Shown: piece after piece, positions 35,010 to 42,720 of the stretch
Layout: the number at the start of each line of letters is the position of its first letter
Numbering within the stretch: position 1 is the stretch's first letter
DNA from: Mumia sp. Pv4-285
Lineage (GTDB): Bacteria > Actinomycetota > Actinomycetes > Propionibacteriales > Nocardioidaceae
DNA: 64,000 bases
Direction: 5' to 3'
Assembly: GCF_041320275.1 (NCBI RefSeq)
Contig: NZ_CP162023.1
Coordinates: 62,001-126,000, forward strand
Translations under genes and position numbers: made by a program
Notes under the pieces: model-generated
Seen by the model: the letters and a program-made list of their open reading frames with translations, nothing else
Databases searched by the model: none
What the model was told of the DNA's origin: nothing

Positions 35010-35756
35010 ATGACTACCTTCGTCCTCATTCCCGGAGCCGGCGGCGACCCTGCGTACTGGTCGCTCCTGGTGCCCGAGCTCGAACGCCGCGACCACACCG
35101 CGATCCCCGTCGACGTGCCGCAGCACGACGCGTCGACGGGGATCCAGGACCACGTGCAGACCGTGCTCGAGGCGATGACCGCGAAGGACGCCCCGAGCGG
35201 CGAGAAGCTTGTCGTGGTCGCGCAGTCGATGGGGGCGTTCATCGGCCCGGTCGTCTGCACCCGGGTCCCGGCCGACCTGCTCGTCCTGCTGAATCCGATG
35301 ATCCCGTCGCCGGGCGAGACCGCCAGCGAGTGGTGGTCGGCGACCGGGTCGTCCGCCGCGCGCCGTGAGGCAGGCTGGGACGACTTCGACGTCGCGCGCG
35401 ACTTCTTCCACGACGTGCCGGACGACCTCGCGGCCGAGATCCTCGCCAACGGGGACCGCGAGCCGTCGGATCGTTCGTTCGCCGAGCCCTGGCCGTTGGA
35501 CGCGTGGCCCGAGGTTCGGACCGCCGTGATCGCCGGGACCGACGACCGGATCTTCCCGATCGCCTTCCAACGTCGCGTCGCGCAGGACCGGCTGGGGCTC
35601 GACCCGTACGAGATGCCGGGCGGTCACCTCGTCGCGCTCAGCCGCCCGTCGGAGCTCGCCGACCAGCTCGAGGCTCTGGTCCGCGACCAGGTCGGAAAGA
35701 AATCTCCAGAAAGTTCGCGCACTCTGTCGAAAACCCGGGGCGCCCGTTCGGCGTAG
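35010..35756 (+). CDS. Alpha/beta hydrolase
   Basis: A 248-residue hydrolase. It has FVLIPGAGGDPAYW at the start, the nucleophile elbow VVAQSMGAF near residue 70, and a late AGTDDRIFP (Asp) and GGHLVALSRP (His). No signal peptide. The family includes esterases and the EstC/HNL-like group; substrate not predictable. Start ATG 35010 has only a weak site (CGGGGT) upstream; the frame extends to 34962 without a better start. Single gene between a palindrome and the DGPF gene. Confidence 0.78.
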   Translation: MTTFVLIPGAGGDPAYWSLLVPELERRDHTAIPVDVPQHDASTGIQDHVQTVLEAMTAKDAPSGEKLVVVAQSMGAFIGPVVCTRVPADLLVLLNPMIPSPGETASEWWSATGSSAARREAGWDDFDVARDFFHDVPDDLAAEILANGDREPSDRSFAEPWPLDAWPEVRTAVIAGTDDRIFPIAFQRRVAQDRLGLDPYEMPGGHLVALSRPSELADQLEALVRDQVGKKSPESSRTLSKTRGARSA

Positions 35757-35817
35757 GGGTGAGAGGCCCCTCCGGCACTAGGGTCGAGGCGGCACCGAAC
35801 CGACAAGGGAGAACATC

Positions 35818-36252
35818 ATGCGCGTCATGGTCATGGTCCAGTCCACCCCCGCCTGGGAGGCCGAGGGGCAGATCCCCACCACCGAGATGCTCGAGGCGAT
35901 GGGCAAGTACAACGAGGAGCTCGTCAAGGCCGGCATCATGCTGGACGGCGACGGCCTCAAGAACAGCGACGAGGGCGCCCGAGTCGTCTTCGGCGAAGGC
36001 GAGACCCGGGTCGTCGACGGCCCGTTCACCGAGAGCAAGGAGCTGCTGGCCGGCTACTGGATCTGGGAGGTCAAGTCGTTCGAGGAGGCCGTCGAGTGGG
36101 CCAAGCGCTGCCCCCACGACCCGTCCGAGCCGAGCCAGCTCGAGCTGCGACCCCTCCACGAGGCCGCGGACTTCGGCGACGAGTACACGCCGGAGCTGCG
36201 CCAGCAGGACGATCAGCTCCGCGAGACGATCCAGCAGCAGCACGGCTCCTGA
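35818..36252 (+). CDS. DGPF/YCII-related protein
   Basis: 144 residues with the family signature RVVDGPFTESKELLAGYWIWEVKSFEEAVEWAKRCP. In actinobacteria such small proteins are almost always next to an ECF42-type sigma factor, as here (34 bp downstream, same strand), and are thought to be under its control. The biochemical role is not established. AAGGGAGAA lies before ATG 35818. Confidence 0.85.
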   Translation: MRVMVMVQSTPAWEAEGQIPTTEMLEAMGKYNEELVKAGIMLDGDGLKNSDEGARVVFGEGETRVVDGPFTESKELLAGYWIWEVKSFEEAVEWAKRCPHDPSEPSQLELRPLHEAADFGDEYTPELRQQDDQLRETIQQQHGS

Positions 36253-36286
36253 CGGCGAACGAGCGGAGCAGAGGGACGACACGACG

Positions 36287-37558
36287 ATGCCTGGCGAGAC
36301 CCATCGCACGATCGATGCGATCTGGCGCATCGAGTCGGCGAGGGTCGTCGCCGGGCTCGTGCGTGTCGTGAACGACGTCGGCTACGCCGAGGACCTTGCG
36401 CAGGACGCGCTCGTCCTCGCGCTCGAGAAGTGGCCGCGCGACGGCATCCCCGACAACCCCGGCGCGTGGCTGACCAAGGTCGCGCGCAACCTCGCGGTGG
36501 ACCGGGTCCGGCGCGACCAGAACCTCACCCGCAAGTACGCGGTGCTCGCCCCCGACCTCGAGGACGACCGCCGCGCCGCCACCCCCGATCCGGACGCGAT
36601 CGTGGAGGATCCGGTCGGTGACGACGTGCTGCGGCTGGTGTTCGTCGCCTGCCACCCCGTCCTGGCCCGTGATGCGCAGGTCGCCCTGACCCTGCGGATG
36701 CTGGGCGGCTTGTCGACCGACGAGATCGCCCGCGCCTTCCTCGCACCGTCGGCGACCGTCGGACAACGCATCTCGCGGGCGAAGCGGACTCTCACGGCGG
36801 CGCAGGTCCCTTTCGAGATCCCCTCCGCGCAAGACCTCCCGGCGCGGCTGGCAGCGGTGCTCGAGGTCGTCTACCTGATCTTCAACGAGGGCTACTCGGC
36901 GAGCTCCGGCGACCGTGTGATCCGCGACGACCTGTGCCGCGAGGCGATGCGGCTCGGGCGCGTCCTGACTGCTCTGCTGCCGCGCGAGCCCGAGCCGTAC
37001 GGGCTGGTCGCCCTGATGGAGATCCAGGCGTCGCGGTTCTCGGCGCGTACCGACCGTCACGGGGCCCCGGTCCTGCTCGACGACCAGGACCGCGGCCGCT
37101 GGGACCGTACTCTCATCCGCCACGGCCTGGGCGCGATCGACCGGTCGGTCGCGCTCAAGCGCCCGCTCGGGCCGTACACGCTCCAGGCGGCGATCGCTGC
37201 CTGCCACGCGCGCGCCGCAACGCCGGGCGACACCGACTGGAAGCGCATCGTCGCCCTGTACGACGCCCTGGCCGAGCTCAACCCGTCACCCGTGATCACG
37301 CTGAACAGGGCGGTCGCGGTCAGCCGGGCGTACGGGCCCGGCGAGGCGTTGGAAGCGCTGGAGCCGCTGCGGCGCGACCCCAGGATGGCCGCCTACCACC
37401 TGCTCCCCAGCGTGCGCGCGGACCTGCTCGTCCGGCTCGGTCGAGACGCCGAGGCAGCGGCGGAGTTCGAGAGCGCCGCCACGTTGGCCGGCAACGCGCA
37501 CGACCGTCGCGCCCTGCTCGAGCTGGCAGCCTCCGCACAACACCGCGCCGCGGGCTGA
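36287..37558 (+). CDS. ECF42-type RNA polymerase sigma factor
   Basis: A 423-residue protein. The N-terminal 180 residues are sigma-2 (GYAEDLAQDALVLALEKWPRDGIPDNPGAWLTKVARNLAVDRVRR) and sigma-4 (ALTLRMLGGLSTDEIARAFLAPSATVGQRISRAKRTL). They are followed by a long helical extension with tetratricopeptide-like repeats, including GYSASSGDRVIRDDLCREAMRLGRVL. This extension is the mark of the ECF42 group, which has no anti-sigma partner and needs the C-terminal part for activity. It sits just after a DGPF gene, its typical neighbour. The inducing signal is unknown. Confidence 0.9.
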   Translation: MPGETHRTIDAIWRIESARVVAGLVRVVNDVGYAEDLAQDALVLALEKWPRDGIPDNPGAWLTKVARNLAVDRVRRDQNLTRKYAVLAPDLEDDRRAATPDPDAIVEDPVGDDVLRLVFVACHPVLARDAQVALTLRMLGGLSTDEIARAFLAPSATVGQRISRAKRTLTAAQVPFEIPSAQDLPARLAAVLEVVYLIFNEGYSASSGDRVIRDDLCREAMRLGRVLTALLPREPEPYGLVALMEIQASRFSARTDRHGAPVLLDDQDRGRWDRTLIRHGLGAIDRSVALKRPLGPYTLQAAIAACHARAATPGDTDWKRIVALYDALAELNPSPVITLNRAVAVSRAYGPGEALEALEPLRRDPRMAAYHLLPSVRADLLVRLGRDAEAAAEFESAATLAGNAHDRRALLELAASAQHRAAG

Positions 37559-37578
37559 GTGCGCCGTACGGTGGCGGG

Positions 37579-38049
37579 GTGAAAGCCCTCGACATCGTGC
37601 CGCTGGACCTGACCGACGACGAGGTCGCCGTCGCGCTGCTGTCGGTGCAGCGGGCGTCGTACGCGATCGAGGCGGAGCTGATCGGATTCCCGGAGCTCCC
37701 CATGCTGCACGAGACGCTCGACGAGCTGATGGCGAGCGACGAGGAGTTCCTGGGGGCGTACGCCGACGGGGTGCTCGTCGGGGCCGTCTCGTGGAAGCGG
37801 CTCGACGACGGGACCGTCGACATCTACCGCCTCTTCGTGCACCCCGACGCCCACCGCCAGGGCATCGCGTCGACGCTGCTGGAGATGCTGGCCCTCCTCG
37901 AGCCCACGCACCGCACGATCGTGTCGACCGGCTCCGTCAACGCACCGGCCCTCGCCCTGTACGCCGGGCTCGGCTTCGTCGTCGTCGGCGTGCGCGAGGT
38001 CGGGCCGGGCATCGGGCTCACCGACCTCGAGCGTCGCGCGATACCGTGA
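37579..38049 (+). CDS. GNAT-family N-acetyltransferase
   Basis: 156 residues. The acetyl-CoA pyrophosphate loop is LFVHPDAHRQGIASTLLEML near residue 90, preceded by VDIYR on strand 4. The end VNAPALALYAGLGFVVVGVREV is the usual GNAT C-terminal fold. GTG 37579 follows a weak purine stretch (GGTGGCGGG). Substrate unknown. It lies 3 bp before the universal-stress gene, so these are cotranscribed. Confidence 0.82.
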   Translation: MKALDIVPLDLTDDEVAVALLSVQRASYAIEAELIGFPELPMLHETLDELMASDEEFLGAYADGVLVGAVSWKRLDDGTVDIYRLFVHPDAHRQGIASTLLEMLALLEPTHRTIVSTGSVNAPALALYAGLGFVVVGVREVGPGIGLTDLERRAIP

Positions 38050-38052
38050 GGC

Positions 38053-38565
38053 ATGACCACGAAGGAGATCGACTTCGACGGCGGGATCCTGGTCGGGCAC
38101 GACGGGTCCGACTTCTCTGACCAGGCGGTCCTCTGGGCTCTCGAGTACGGCAAGCTCACCGGTCAGCCGGTGACCGTCGTCCGGGCGTGGGTGCTGACCA
38201 CCGCGCCGCGTCCCCGCACCTGGGAGCCTGGCTACATGCCGCCGCTCGAAGACTTCGCCGAAGCGGTCGTGGAGCGGCTCGAGGAGGACCTCGTCCCCCT
38301 CCGCACCGACTTCGCCGACGTGGACGTCCGCACGTGCGCTGTCCACGGCAAGCCCGCACCGCGACTGATCGAGGCCTCCGAGAAGGCGTCGATGGTCGTC
38401 GTCGGACGCCGTGGGCTCGGAGGGTTCAAGGGCCTGGTCCTGGGATCGGTGAGCGAGCAGGTCGTCCGCCACGCCAGCGCGACCGTCGTCGTCATCCACC
38501 CCGACTCCGTCGACGCGACGCCGGGTGCGCGCAACGTCCTCGACTCGAGCCTCTCCGACTCCTGA
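38053..38565 (+). CDS. Universal stress protein (UspA family)
   Basis: 170 residues, one Usp domain. The nucleotide-binding signature G-2X-G-9X-G-S is visible as GRRGLGGFKGLVLGSVSEQV near residue 118, preceded by ASMVVV; the N-terminal GILVGHDGSDFSDQAVLWAL supplies the adenine-side Asp. Such proteins are induced by starvation or hypoxia in relatives. It lies between the acetyltransferase and the DUF503 gene with gaps of 3 and 2 bp. Confidence 0.9.
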   Translation: MTTKEIDFDGGILVGHDGSDFSDQAVLWALEYGKLTGQPVTVVRAWVLTTAPRPRTWEPGYMPPLEDFAEAVVERLEEDLVPLRTDFADVDVRTCAVHGKPAPRLIEASEKASMVVVGRRGLGGFKGLVLGSVSEQVVRHASATVVVIHPDSVDATPGARNVLDSSLSDS

Positions 38566-38567
38566 GC

Positions 38568-38861
38568 ATGTGGGTCGGCACGATCGAGTTCGACCTGCTT
38601 CTGGGTGACGTGCACACGTTGAAGGAGAAGCGCTCCTTCGTGCGACCGTTGGTCGCCGACGTGCGGCGCACGTTCGACGTGTCGGTGGCGGAGACCGACA
38701 ACCAGGACCTGTACCGCAGGGCGACGGTCGGTGTCGCGGCCGTCTCCGGCGACAACGCGCACGTCATCGACGTCCTGGACCGCGTCGAGCAGTTCGTCGC
38801 GGGTCGCCCCGGGCTCGACCTGCTGTCGGCGCACCGCACCTTCTTCAACACCGACGACTGA
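38568..38861 (+). CDS. DUF503-family protein (YlxP-like)
   Basis: 97 residues with GTIEFDLLLGDVHTLKEKRSFVRPLVADVRRTFDVSVAETDNQDLYRRATVGVA, the typical DUF503 N-terminal block. Homologues are often encoded near ribosome-maturation genes; function unresolved. ATG 38568 is 2 bp past the stress-protein stop, so it is translated from the same mRNA. Confidence 0.85.
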   Translation: MWVGTIEFDLLLGDVHTLKEKRSFVRPLVADVRRTFDVSVAETDNQDLYRRATVGVAAVSGDNAHVIDVLDRVEQFVAGRPGLDLLSAHRTFFNTDD

Positions 38862-38898
38862 GCCTTCACTGATCGACCCTTCAACACCGAGGAGCACC

Positions 38899-39336
38899 AT
38901 GTCCACCACCGCTGACCGGTTCCGCGCCGCCGTCGAGAGCGGCGACATCGCCTCGGCCGAGGCGCTGCTCGCCGACGACGTGACGTTCCACAGCCCGGTG
39001 AAGTTCTCGCCGTTCGCGGGCAAGGCGATGGTGATGGCCGTCCTCGGCTTCGTGACACAGGTGTTCGAGGACTTCCGCTACGTGGGTGAGCTGGAGGGCA
39101 CCGGCTCGCGTGCCGACGAAGGCGACGCGGTGCCGTCGGAGATCCTCGTCTTCCGGGCGAACGTCGCCGGCAAGGCGATCCACGGGCTCGACCTGCTCCA
39201 GCTGGACGACGACGGACTGATCAGCGAGTTCACCGTGATGGTCCGGCCGCTGTCGGCCGTGATCGCGCTGAGGGACGCCATGAACCAGAAGATGGTCGAG
39301 GCCGGGTTCGCGCCGGCGTCGGTGCTTCAGGGCTGA
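38899..39336 (+). CDS. SnoaL-like / NTF2-fold protein
   Basis: 145 residues forming a cone-shaped NTF2-like fold: the N-terminal helix ADRFRAAVESGDIASAEALLADDVTFHSPV, then beta strands ending FTVMVRPLSAVIALRDAM. The fold is used by ketosteroid isomerases, cyclases and hydrolases as well as non-enzymes, so no reaction is assigned. GAGGAG lies five bases before ATG 38899. Possibly the last gene of the run that starts at 37579. Confidence 0.78.
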   Translation: MSTTADRFRAAVESGDIASAEALLADDVTFHSPVKFSPFAGKAMVMAVLGFVTQVFEDFRYVGELEGTGSRADEGDAVPSEILVFRANVAGKAIHGLDLLQLDDDGLISEFTVMVRPLSAVIALRDAMNQKMVEAGFAPASVLQG

Positions 39337-39355
39337 CCGCGAGTCCCTCCCGCAC

Positions 39356-39387
39356 TTGACCTTCACAGTGATGTCAGGGTTTAGCCT
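39356..39387 (+). promoter_or_regulatory. MerR-type promoter of the VOC gene
   Basis: TTGACC (39356-39361) and TTAGCC/TAGCCT (39381-39387) are 19-20 bp apart, with TCAC-A-GTGA (39363-39371) in the spacer. The long spacer with a palindrome is the hallmark of MerR-activated promoters. ATG 39394 is 6 nt past the -10, so the message is leaderless. The sequence is unlike the two SoxR boxes here. Confidence 0.5.
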
Positions 39388-39393
39388 GCGGAG

Positions 39394-39858
39394 ATGACCA
39401 CTGACAACCCGGTCCTGCAGCTGCGACTCGTCGTCGAGGCCGACGACTACGACGAGGCGGTGCGGTTCTACCGCGACGTCCTGGGTCTGCCCGAGCAAGC
39501 CGCGTACGAAGGCGACGGCGACGCCCGCGTCACGATCCTGGACGCCGGACGGGCGACGCTCGAGCTGGCCAACCCGGCGCAGCGGCGCATGATCGACGAC
39601 GTCGAGGTCGGGCGCCCGACCACTCCGCGCCTCCGCGTCGCGTTCGAGGTTCTCGACGGCGAGGCACGTACGAGGCGTCTGGTGGACGCCGGTGCGACGC
39701 TCGTCGCGTCCCCTCGCGAGACGCCGTGGCGTTCCCTCAACTCGCGCCTCGACGCTCCTGCGGGCCTGCAGATCACCCTGTTCGAGGAGCTGATGACGCT
39801 CGATGAGCGGCGGTCTCTCGACGGGTTCGGGACGGACGGAGAGCGACGCGACGCCTAG
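39394..39858 (+). CDS. VOC-superfamily (glyoxalase/bleomycin-resistance-like) protein
   Basis: 154 residues with two beta-alpha-beta-beta-beta modules (EADDYDEAVRFYRDVLGLP; RVAFEVLDGEARTRRLVDAGATLV; NSRLDAPAGLQITLFEEL). The family includes metal-dependent dioxygenases, glyoxalases and drug-binding proteins. The Glu in LQITLFEE is a typical metal ligand position. Expressed alone from a MerR-like promoter, which suggests a stress or drug response. Confidence 0.82.
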   Translation: MTTDNPVLQLRLVVEADDYDEAVRFYRDVLGLPEQAAYEGDGDARVTILDAGRATLELANPAQRRMIDDVEVGRPTTPRLRVAFEVLDGEARTRRLVDAGATLVASPRETPWRSLNSRLDAPAGLQITLFEELMTLDERRSLDGFGTDGERRDA

Positions 39859-39884
39859 CGATCCAGCGTGCGATCGGCCTGACG

Positions 39885-40190
39885 TCACGCCGCGCAGGGC
39901 TCGCAGTCCTCGCGCTCCTCGTCCGGGGTTGCGCGGCGTACGCGGGGCCGACCGCGGCCGCGCTTGTGGTCGACCGGACGCCCCTTCACGAACACCTCTC
40001 CGCCCCAGACGCCCCAAGGCTCCTGGCGGTCGAGCGCGGCAGCGAGGCACTCCGCGCGGATCGGGCACTCCAGGCACAACGCCTTCGCCCGCTCGACGTC
40101 GCCCGACTGCTCGGCGAACCACAGGTCCGGCCCGAGGACGCGGCACGGGACGTCGGGTGCGTCGAGTGCCGTTCTTGCGACGGTGGTCAT
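39885..40190 (-). CDS. WhiB-family iron-sulfur regulator (WhiB7-like)
   Basis: 101 residues. The four cluster cysteines are Cys16, Cys39, Cys42 and Cys48 (ERAKALCLECPIRAEC), followed by the sigma-binding turn GVWGG (60-64) and a C-terminal AT-hook RGRGRPR (77-83). The AT-hook marks the WhiB7 class, which binds SigA and activates antibiotic-resistance genes. Unusually, its ATG overlaps the stop of the transketolase C gene (ATGA), so it is translationally coupled to a metabolic operon that has a SoxR-type promoter. That would place it under redox control. A further CxxC (DCEPC) at the very end is not part of the usual domain. Confidence 0.9.
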   Translation of the reverse strand: MTTVARTALDAPDVPCRVLGPDLWFAEQSGDVERAKALCLECPIRAECLAAALDRQEPWGVWGGEVFVKGRPVDHKRGRGRPRVRRATPDEEREDCEPCAA

Positions 40191-41089
40191 CCGAGCAGCT
40201 CCTTCACCCGCGCACGGATCCCGGCTGCGTCGAGCCCGTGCGCGGCGGCATGGTCCTTGGGTGACCCGTAGCGGCGCAGCTCCTGCCCACGGGGGACGCC
40301 GACGTGCAGCACGCGGCTCGGTCGGTCGGCGAGTGCGGCAGCGACGGCGGCGGCGCTGGTGCCCTCGAGGTACGGCTCGACCAGCGCCAGGCTCGGCGCC
40401 GGGCCGGCCAGCGTCCGGAGGCCCTGCGTGTCGAGAGGGTGCGGTGTCGACGTGTAGGCGACCCGCACCGGCAGGTCGCTCGTCGCCTCGAGCACGGTGT
40501 CGAGGAGCGGCCCGACCGCGACGACCAGCGGCAGCGCGTGTGCGCCCCCACGGACGAGGTGGAGCAGACCGTCGACGGGGTGGGCCGTTGCATTCTGCAG
40601 CGACGACATCCGGACGTACACGCGTCGGCTCGTCGACGCCTCGCGGCGCACGATGCGGGCCAGCTCGTCGGCGTGGCCCGGGACGTGGACCGTCCAACCC
40701 GGCAGCGCCGAGATCAACGCGACGTCGGCCGGCGCCTGGTGGGTGCGGCCTGCGGTGCTCGCGTCGTACGAGGCACCGGTGCTGACGAGGAGGGCGCCGA
40801 CGTCCTGGTGGCCGAGGTCGAGCTTCACCTGCTCGTACGCTCGCTCGACGAGGAACGGCGCGTAGGTGTGCACGATCGGCCGCATCCCTGCGAGCGCGAG
40901 TCCGCCGGCGACACCGACCATCGTCTGCTCACGGATCCCGACGTCGATCACGCGGTCGGGATGGCGGGCGGAGGTGTCGGCCAGCGCGGCGGCCCCGATC
41001 ACGGCGAGGACGACCGCAACGCGCGGATCCTCGTCCAGGACGGAGCCGAGCTCGGCGTAGAAGCGTTCGCGCATCGGCGTACGGGTCAT
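40187..41089 (-). CDS. Transketolase, C-terminal subunit
   Basis: 300 residues covering the pyrimidine-binding and C-terminal domains of a split transketolase or DXS-like enzyme. It has VIDVGIREQTMVGVAGGLALAGMRP, including the cofactor-activating glutamate, and the closing domain LALVEPYLEGTSAAAVAAAL. Together with the N-terminal subunit upstream (4-bp ATGA overlap) it would transfer two-carbon units between sugar phosphates, or act on a related specialised substrate. ATG 41089 is chosen for the coupled start; ATG 41074 is internal. Confidence 0.88.
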   Translation of the reverse strand: MTRTPMRERFYAELGSVLDEDPRVAVVLAVIGAAALADTSARHPDRVIDVGIREQTMVGVAGGLALAGMRPIVHTYAPFLVERAYEQVKLDLGHQDVGALLVSTGASYDASTAGRTHQAPADVALISALPGWTVHVPGHADELARIVRREASTSRRVYVRMSSLQNATAHPVDGLLHLVRGGAHALPLVVAVGPLLDTVLEATSDLPVRVAYTSTPHPLDTQGLRTLAGPAPSLALVEPYLEGTSAAAVAAALADRPSRVLHVGVPRGQELRRYGSPKDHAAAHGLDAAGIRARVKELLG

Positions 41090-41829
41090 GCGGCTGCTCC
41101 CTTCGCGGTGAGATCGGTCACTGCCGTATCTGACTGGTCGGCTCCACGGAACTCGTCGGTCGTGGCCGCGACGACCACGGTCGGCCGGTCGGGCGCGGTG
41201 CGGAGGAGCGCCGTACGGAGGGCCGCGTGGTCGCGTCCGGCGACGTCGGCGCTGACCCATCCCTCTACGGCGAAGCGGGCGGCGATCCCGCCCGGCCAGC
41301 CGAGCTTGTCGCTGCGGTTGTCGACGACGACGCAGGTGAGGTTGCCGAGCCCGAGCCGCGCGGCCGTCGCGATCGCCTCCGCGTTGCTCCCCTCGTCGAG
41401 CTCGCCGTCGCCGACCAGGACGACGACGCGGGCGGAGCTGTGCTGGATGCGCAGGCCGAGCGCGAGACCGACGGCGATCGGGAGGCCGTGCCCGAGCGAG
41501 CCGCTGCCGATCTCGATCCCGGGGACGAGGACGCGGTCGGGGTGGTGGCCGAGGCGCGACTCCCACGAGGCGACGTCGTCGAGCCAGGCGTGCGGGATGA
41601 ACCCCTTCGCGGCGAGGACGGCGTACGTCGAGGCCGGGCCGTGGCCCTTCGACAGCAGGAAGCGGTCGCGTCCCGGGTCGTCGGTCCGGTCGGGCGCGAC
41701 GTCGAGGACCTGGTCGTACAGCACCCACACGACGTCGAGGGTCGAGTGGGCGCTCGGGTCGTGCTTCTCGTCACCGGTGATGCGCGCGAGGAGCCCGAGG
41801 ACGGGCGGCGGGACGGTCGTCGTGGTCAT
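41086..41829 (-). CDS. Transketolase, N-terminal (thiamine-diphosphate) subunit
   Basis: 247 residues with the ThDP domain: FLLSKGHGPASTYAVLAAKG, GSLGHGLPIAVGLALG and the motif GDGELDEGSNAEAIATAARLGLGNL...DNR. It is the first gene of an operon tkN-tkC-whiB. The promoter is a SoxR-type box with a 19-bp spacer, and the ATG lies 7 nt after the -10, so translation is leaderless. Split transketolases in actinobacteria often work beside the housekeeping enzyme; supplying pentose-pathway NADPH or sugar phosphates under redox stress is a reasonable guess. Confidence 0.88.
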   Translation of the reverse strand: MTTTTVPPPVLGLLARITGDEKHDPSAHSTLDVVWVLYDQVLDVAPDRTDDPGRDRFLLSKGHGPASTYAVLAAKGFIPHAWLDDVASWESRLGHHPDRVLVPGIEIGSGSLGHGLPIAVGLALGLRIQHSSARVVVLVGDGELDEGSNAEAIATAARLGLGNLTCVVVDNRSDKLGWPGGIAARFAVEGWVSADVAGRDHAALRTALLRTAPDRPTVVVAATTDEFRGADQSDTAVTDLTAKGAAA

Positions 41830-41836
41830 ACCGGCT

Positions 41837-41867
41837 ATCGTGCAAGTTAAAGTTCACTTGAGATCAA
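41837..41867 (-). promoter_or_regulatory. SoxR-box promoter of the transketolase-whiB operon
   Basis: On the minus strand TTGATC (41867-41862) and CACGAT (41842-41837) are 19 bp apart. The spacer begins with CTCAAGTGAACTTTAA (41862-41847), which agrees with the SoxR site CTCAAGTTAACTTGAG at 13 of 16 positions, with an intact left half. It has the same architecture as the promoter at 16457. The site lies in the 56-bp gap between this operon and soxR, so SoxR could also affect its own expression. Confidence 0.75.
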
Positions 41868-41885
41868 GCCTTCGGGAGGAGCGAC

Positions 41886-42353
41886 GTGATCACCGAGCCC
41901 CACCTCACGATCGGCGAGGCCGCCCAGCGCAGCGGCGTGGCGCCGTCCGGACTGCGCTACTACGAGTCACTGGGGCTGATCCAGTCCGAGCGGACCGCCG
42001 GCAACCAGCGCCGCTACGCCCGCAGCACGCTGCGCCGCATCGCCTTCGTCCGCACGGCGTCGCGTGTCGGTCTCAGCCTGGACGAGATCCGCGACGCCCT
42101 GGCGACGCTGCCGGAGGGCCGCACCCCGACCAAGAAGGACTGGAGCAGGTTGTCACGCGCCTGGCGCCCCCGTCTCGACGCCCAGATCGCCGAGCTGGAG
42201 CGCCTGCGGGACACGCTCGACGCGTGCATCGGGTGCGGCTGCCTGTCGCTCAACCGCTGCAAGCTGTCGAACCCTGGTGATCGCGCGGCGGCGTTCGGTC
42301 CGGGGCCGCGTTTCCTGGAGGGTGACCGTCCGGCCGACGCCGCGAAGGAGTGA
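41886..42353 (+). CDS. soxR: Redox-sensing transcriptional activator SoxR
   Basis: 155 residues. The MerR helix-turn-helix occupies the N-terminal 70 residues (LTIGEAAQRSGVAPSGLRYYESLGLI). A dimer helix follows, and then the [2Fe-2S] site C-x2-C-x-C-x5-C formed by Cys114, Cys117, Cys119 and Cys125, with the same spacing as characterised SoxR. Oxidation of the cluster by redox-cycling compounds turns on its promoters. GTG 41886 follows GGGAGGA. Actinobacterial SoxR normally controls quinone reductases and monooxygenases. Here two boxes in the window point to a quinone reductase and the divergent transketolase-whiB operon. Confidence 0.97.
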   Translation: MITEPHLTIGEAAQRSGVAPSGLRYYESLGLIQSERTAGNQRRYARSTLRRIAFVRTASRVGLSLDEIRDALATLPEGRTPTKKDWSRLSRAWRPRLDAQIAELERLRDTLDACIGCGCLSLNRCKLSNPGDRAAAFGPGPRFLEGDRPADAAKE

Positions 42354-42367
42354 CGCGCCGGACGTCG

Positions 42368-42676
42368 CTAGCGCGCCGTGACCTCGACGGTGACGGCGTC
42401 GCCCTCCTCCAGGCCCTCGGCCTGCCGCACCGGCTTCTTGAGCGGCAGCACGTAGCAGCCGCTGCGAGCGTCGGGGAACACCGACGTCTCCCACCGGCTC
42501 TCACCGACCCGTACGTGGACCGGAACCGACCCGAACCCAGGCCGGCCGCCGCCGTCGCTCCGCGCCCGGATGTCGTCGGAGACATCGGCCGGCAGCGTGA
42601 CGAAGTGCCAGGCCGCGTCGCCGGGCACGCACCAGACCCGGGACTCGAACGCGTACGTCGGCGGCTGACCTCCCAT
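42368..42676 (-). CDS. DUF1905-family protein
   Basis: 102 residues with YAFESRVWCVPGDAAWHFVTLPADVSDDIRAR and a closing GCYVLPLKKPVRQAEGLEEGDAVTVEV, the usual DUF1905 beta-barrel pattern. Function unknown. It follows pobA by 44 bp on the same strand and may be cotranscribed; its 3' end converges with soxR. Confidence 0.8.
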   Translation of the reverse strand: MGGQPPTYAFESRVWCVPGDAAWHFVTLPADVSDDIRARSDGGGRPGFGSVPVHVRVGESRWETSVFPDARSGCYVLPLKKPVRQAEGLEEGDAVTVEVTAR

Positions 42677-42720
42677 GCGACGCACCCTAGAGCGCCCCGC
42701 CGACAACCGAGCCGTCCGTG

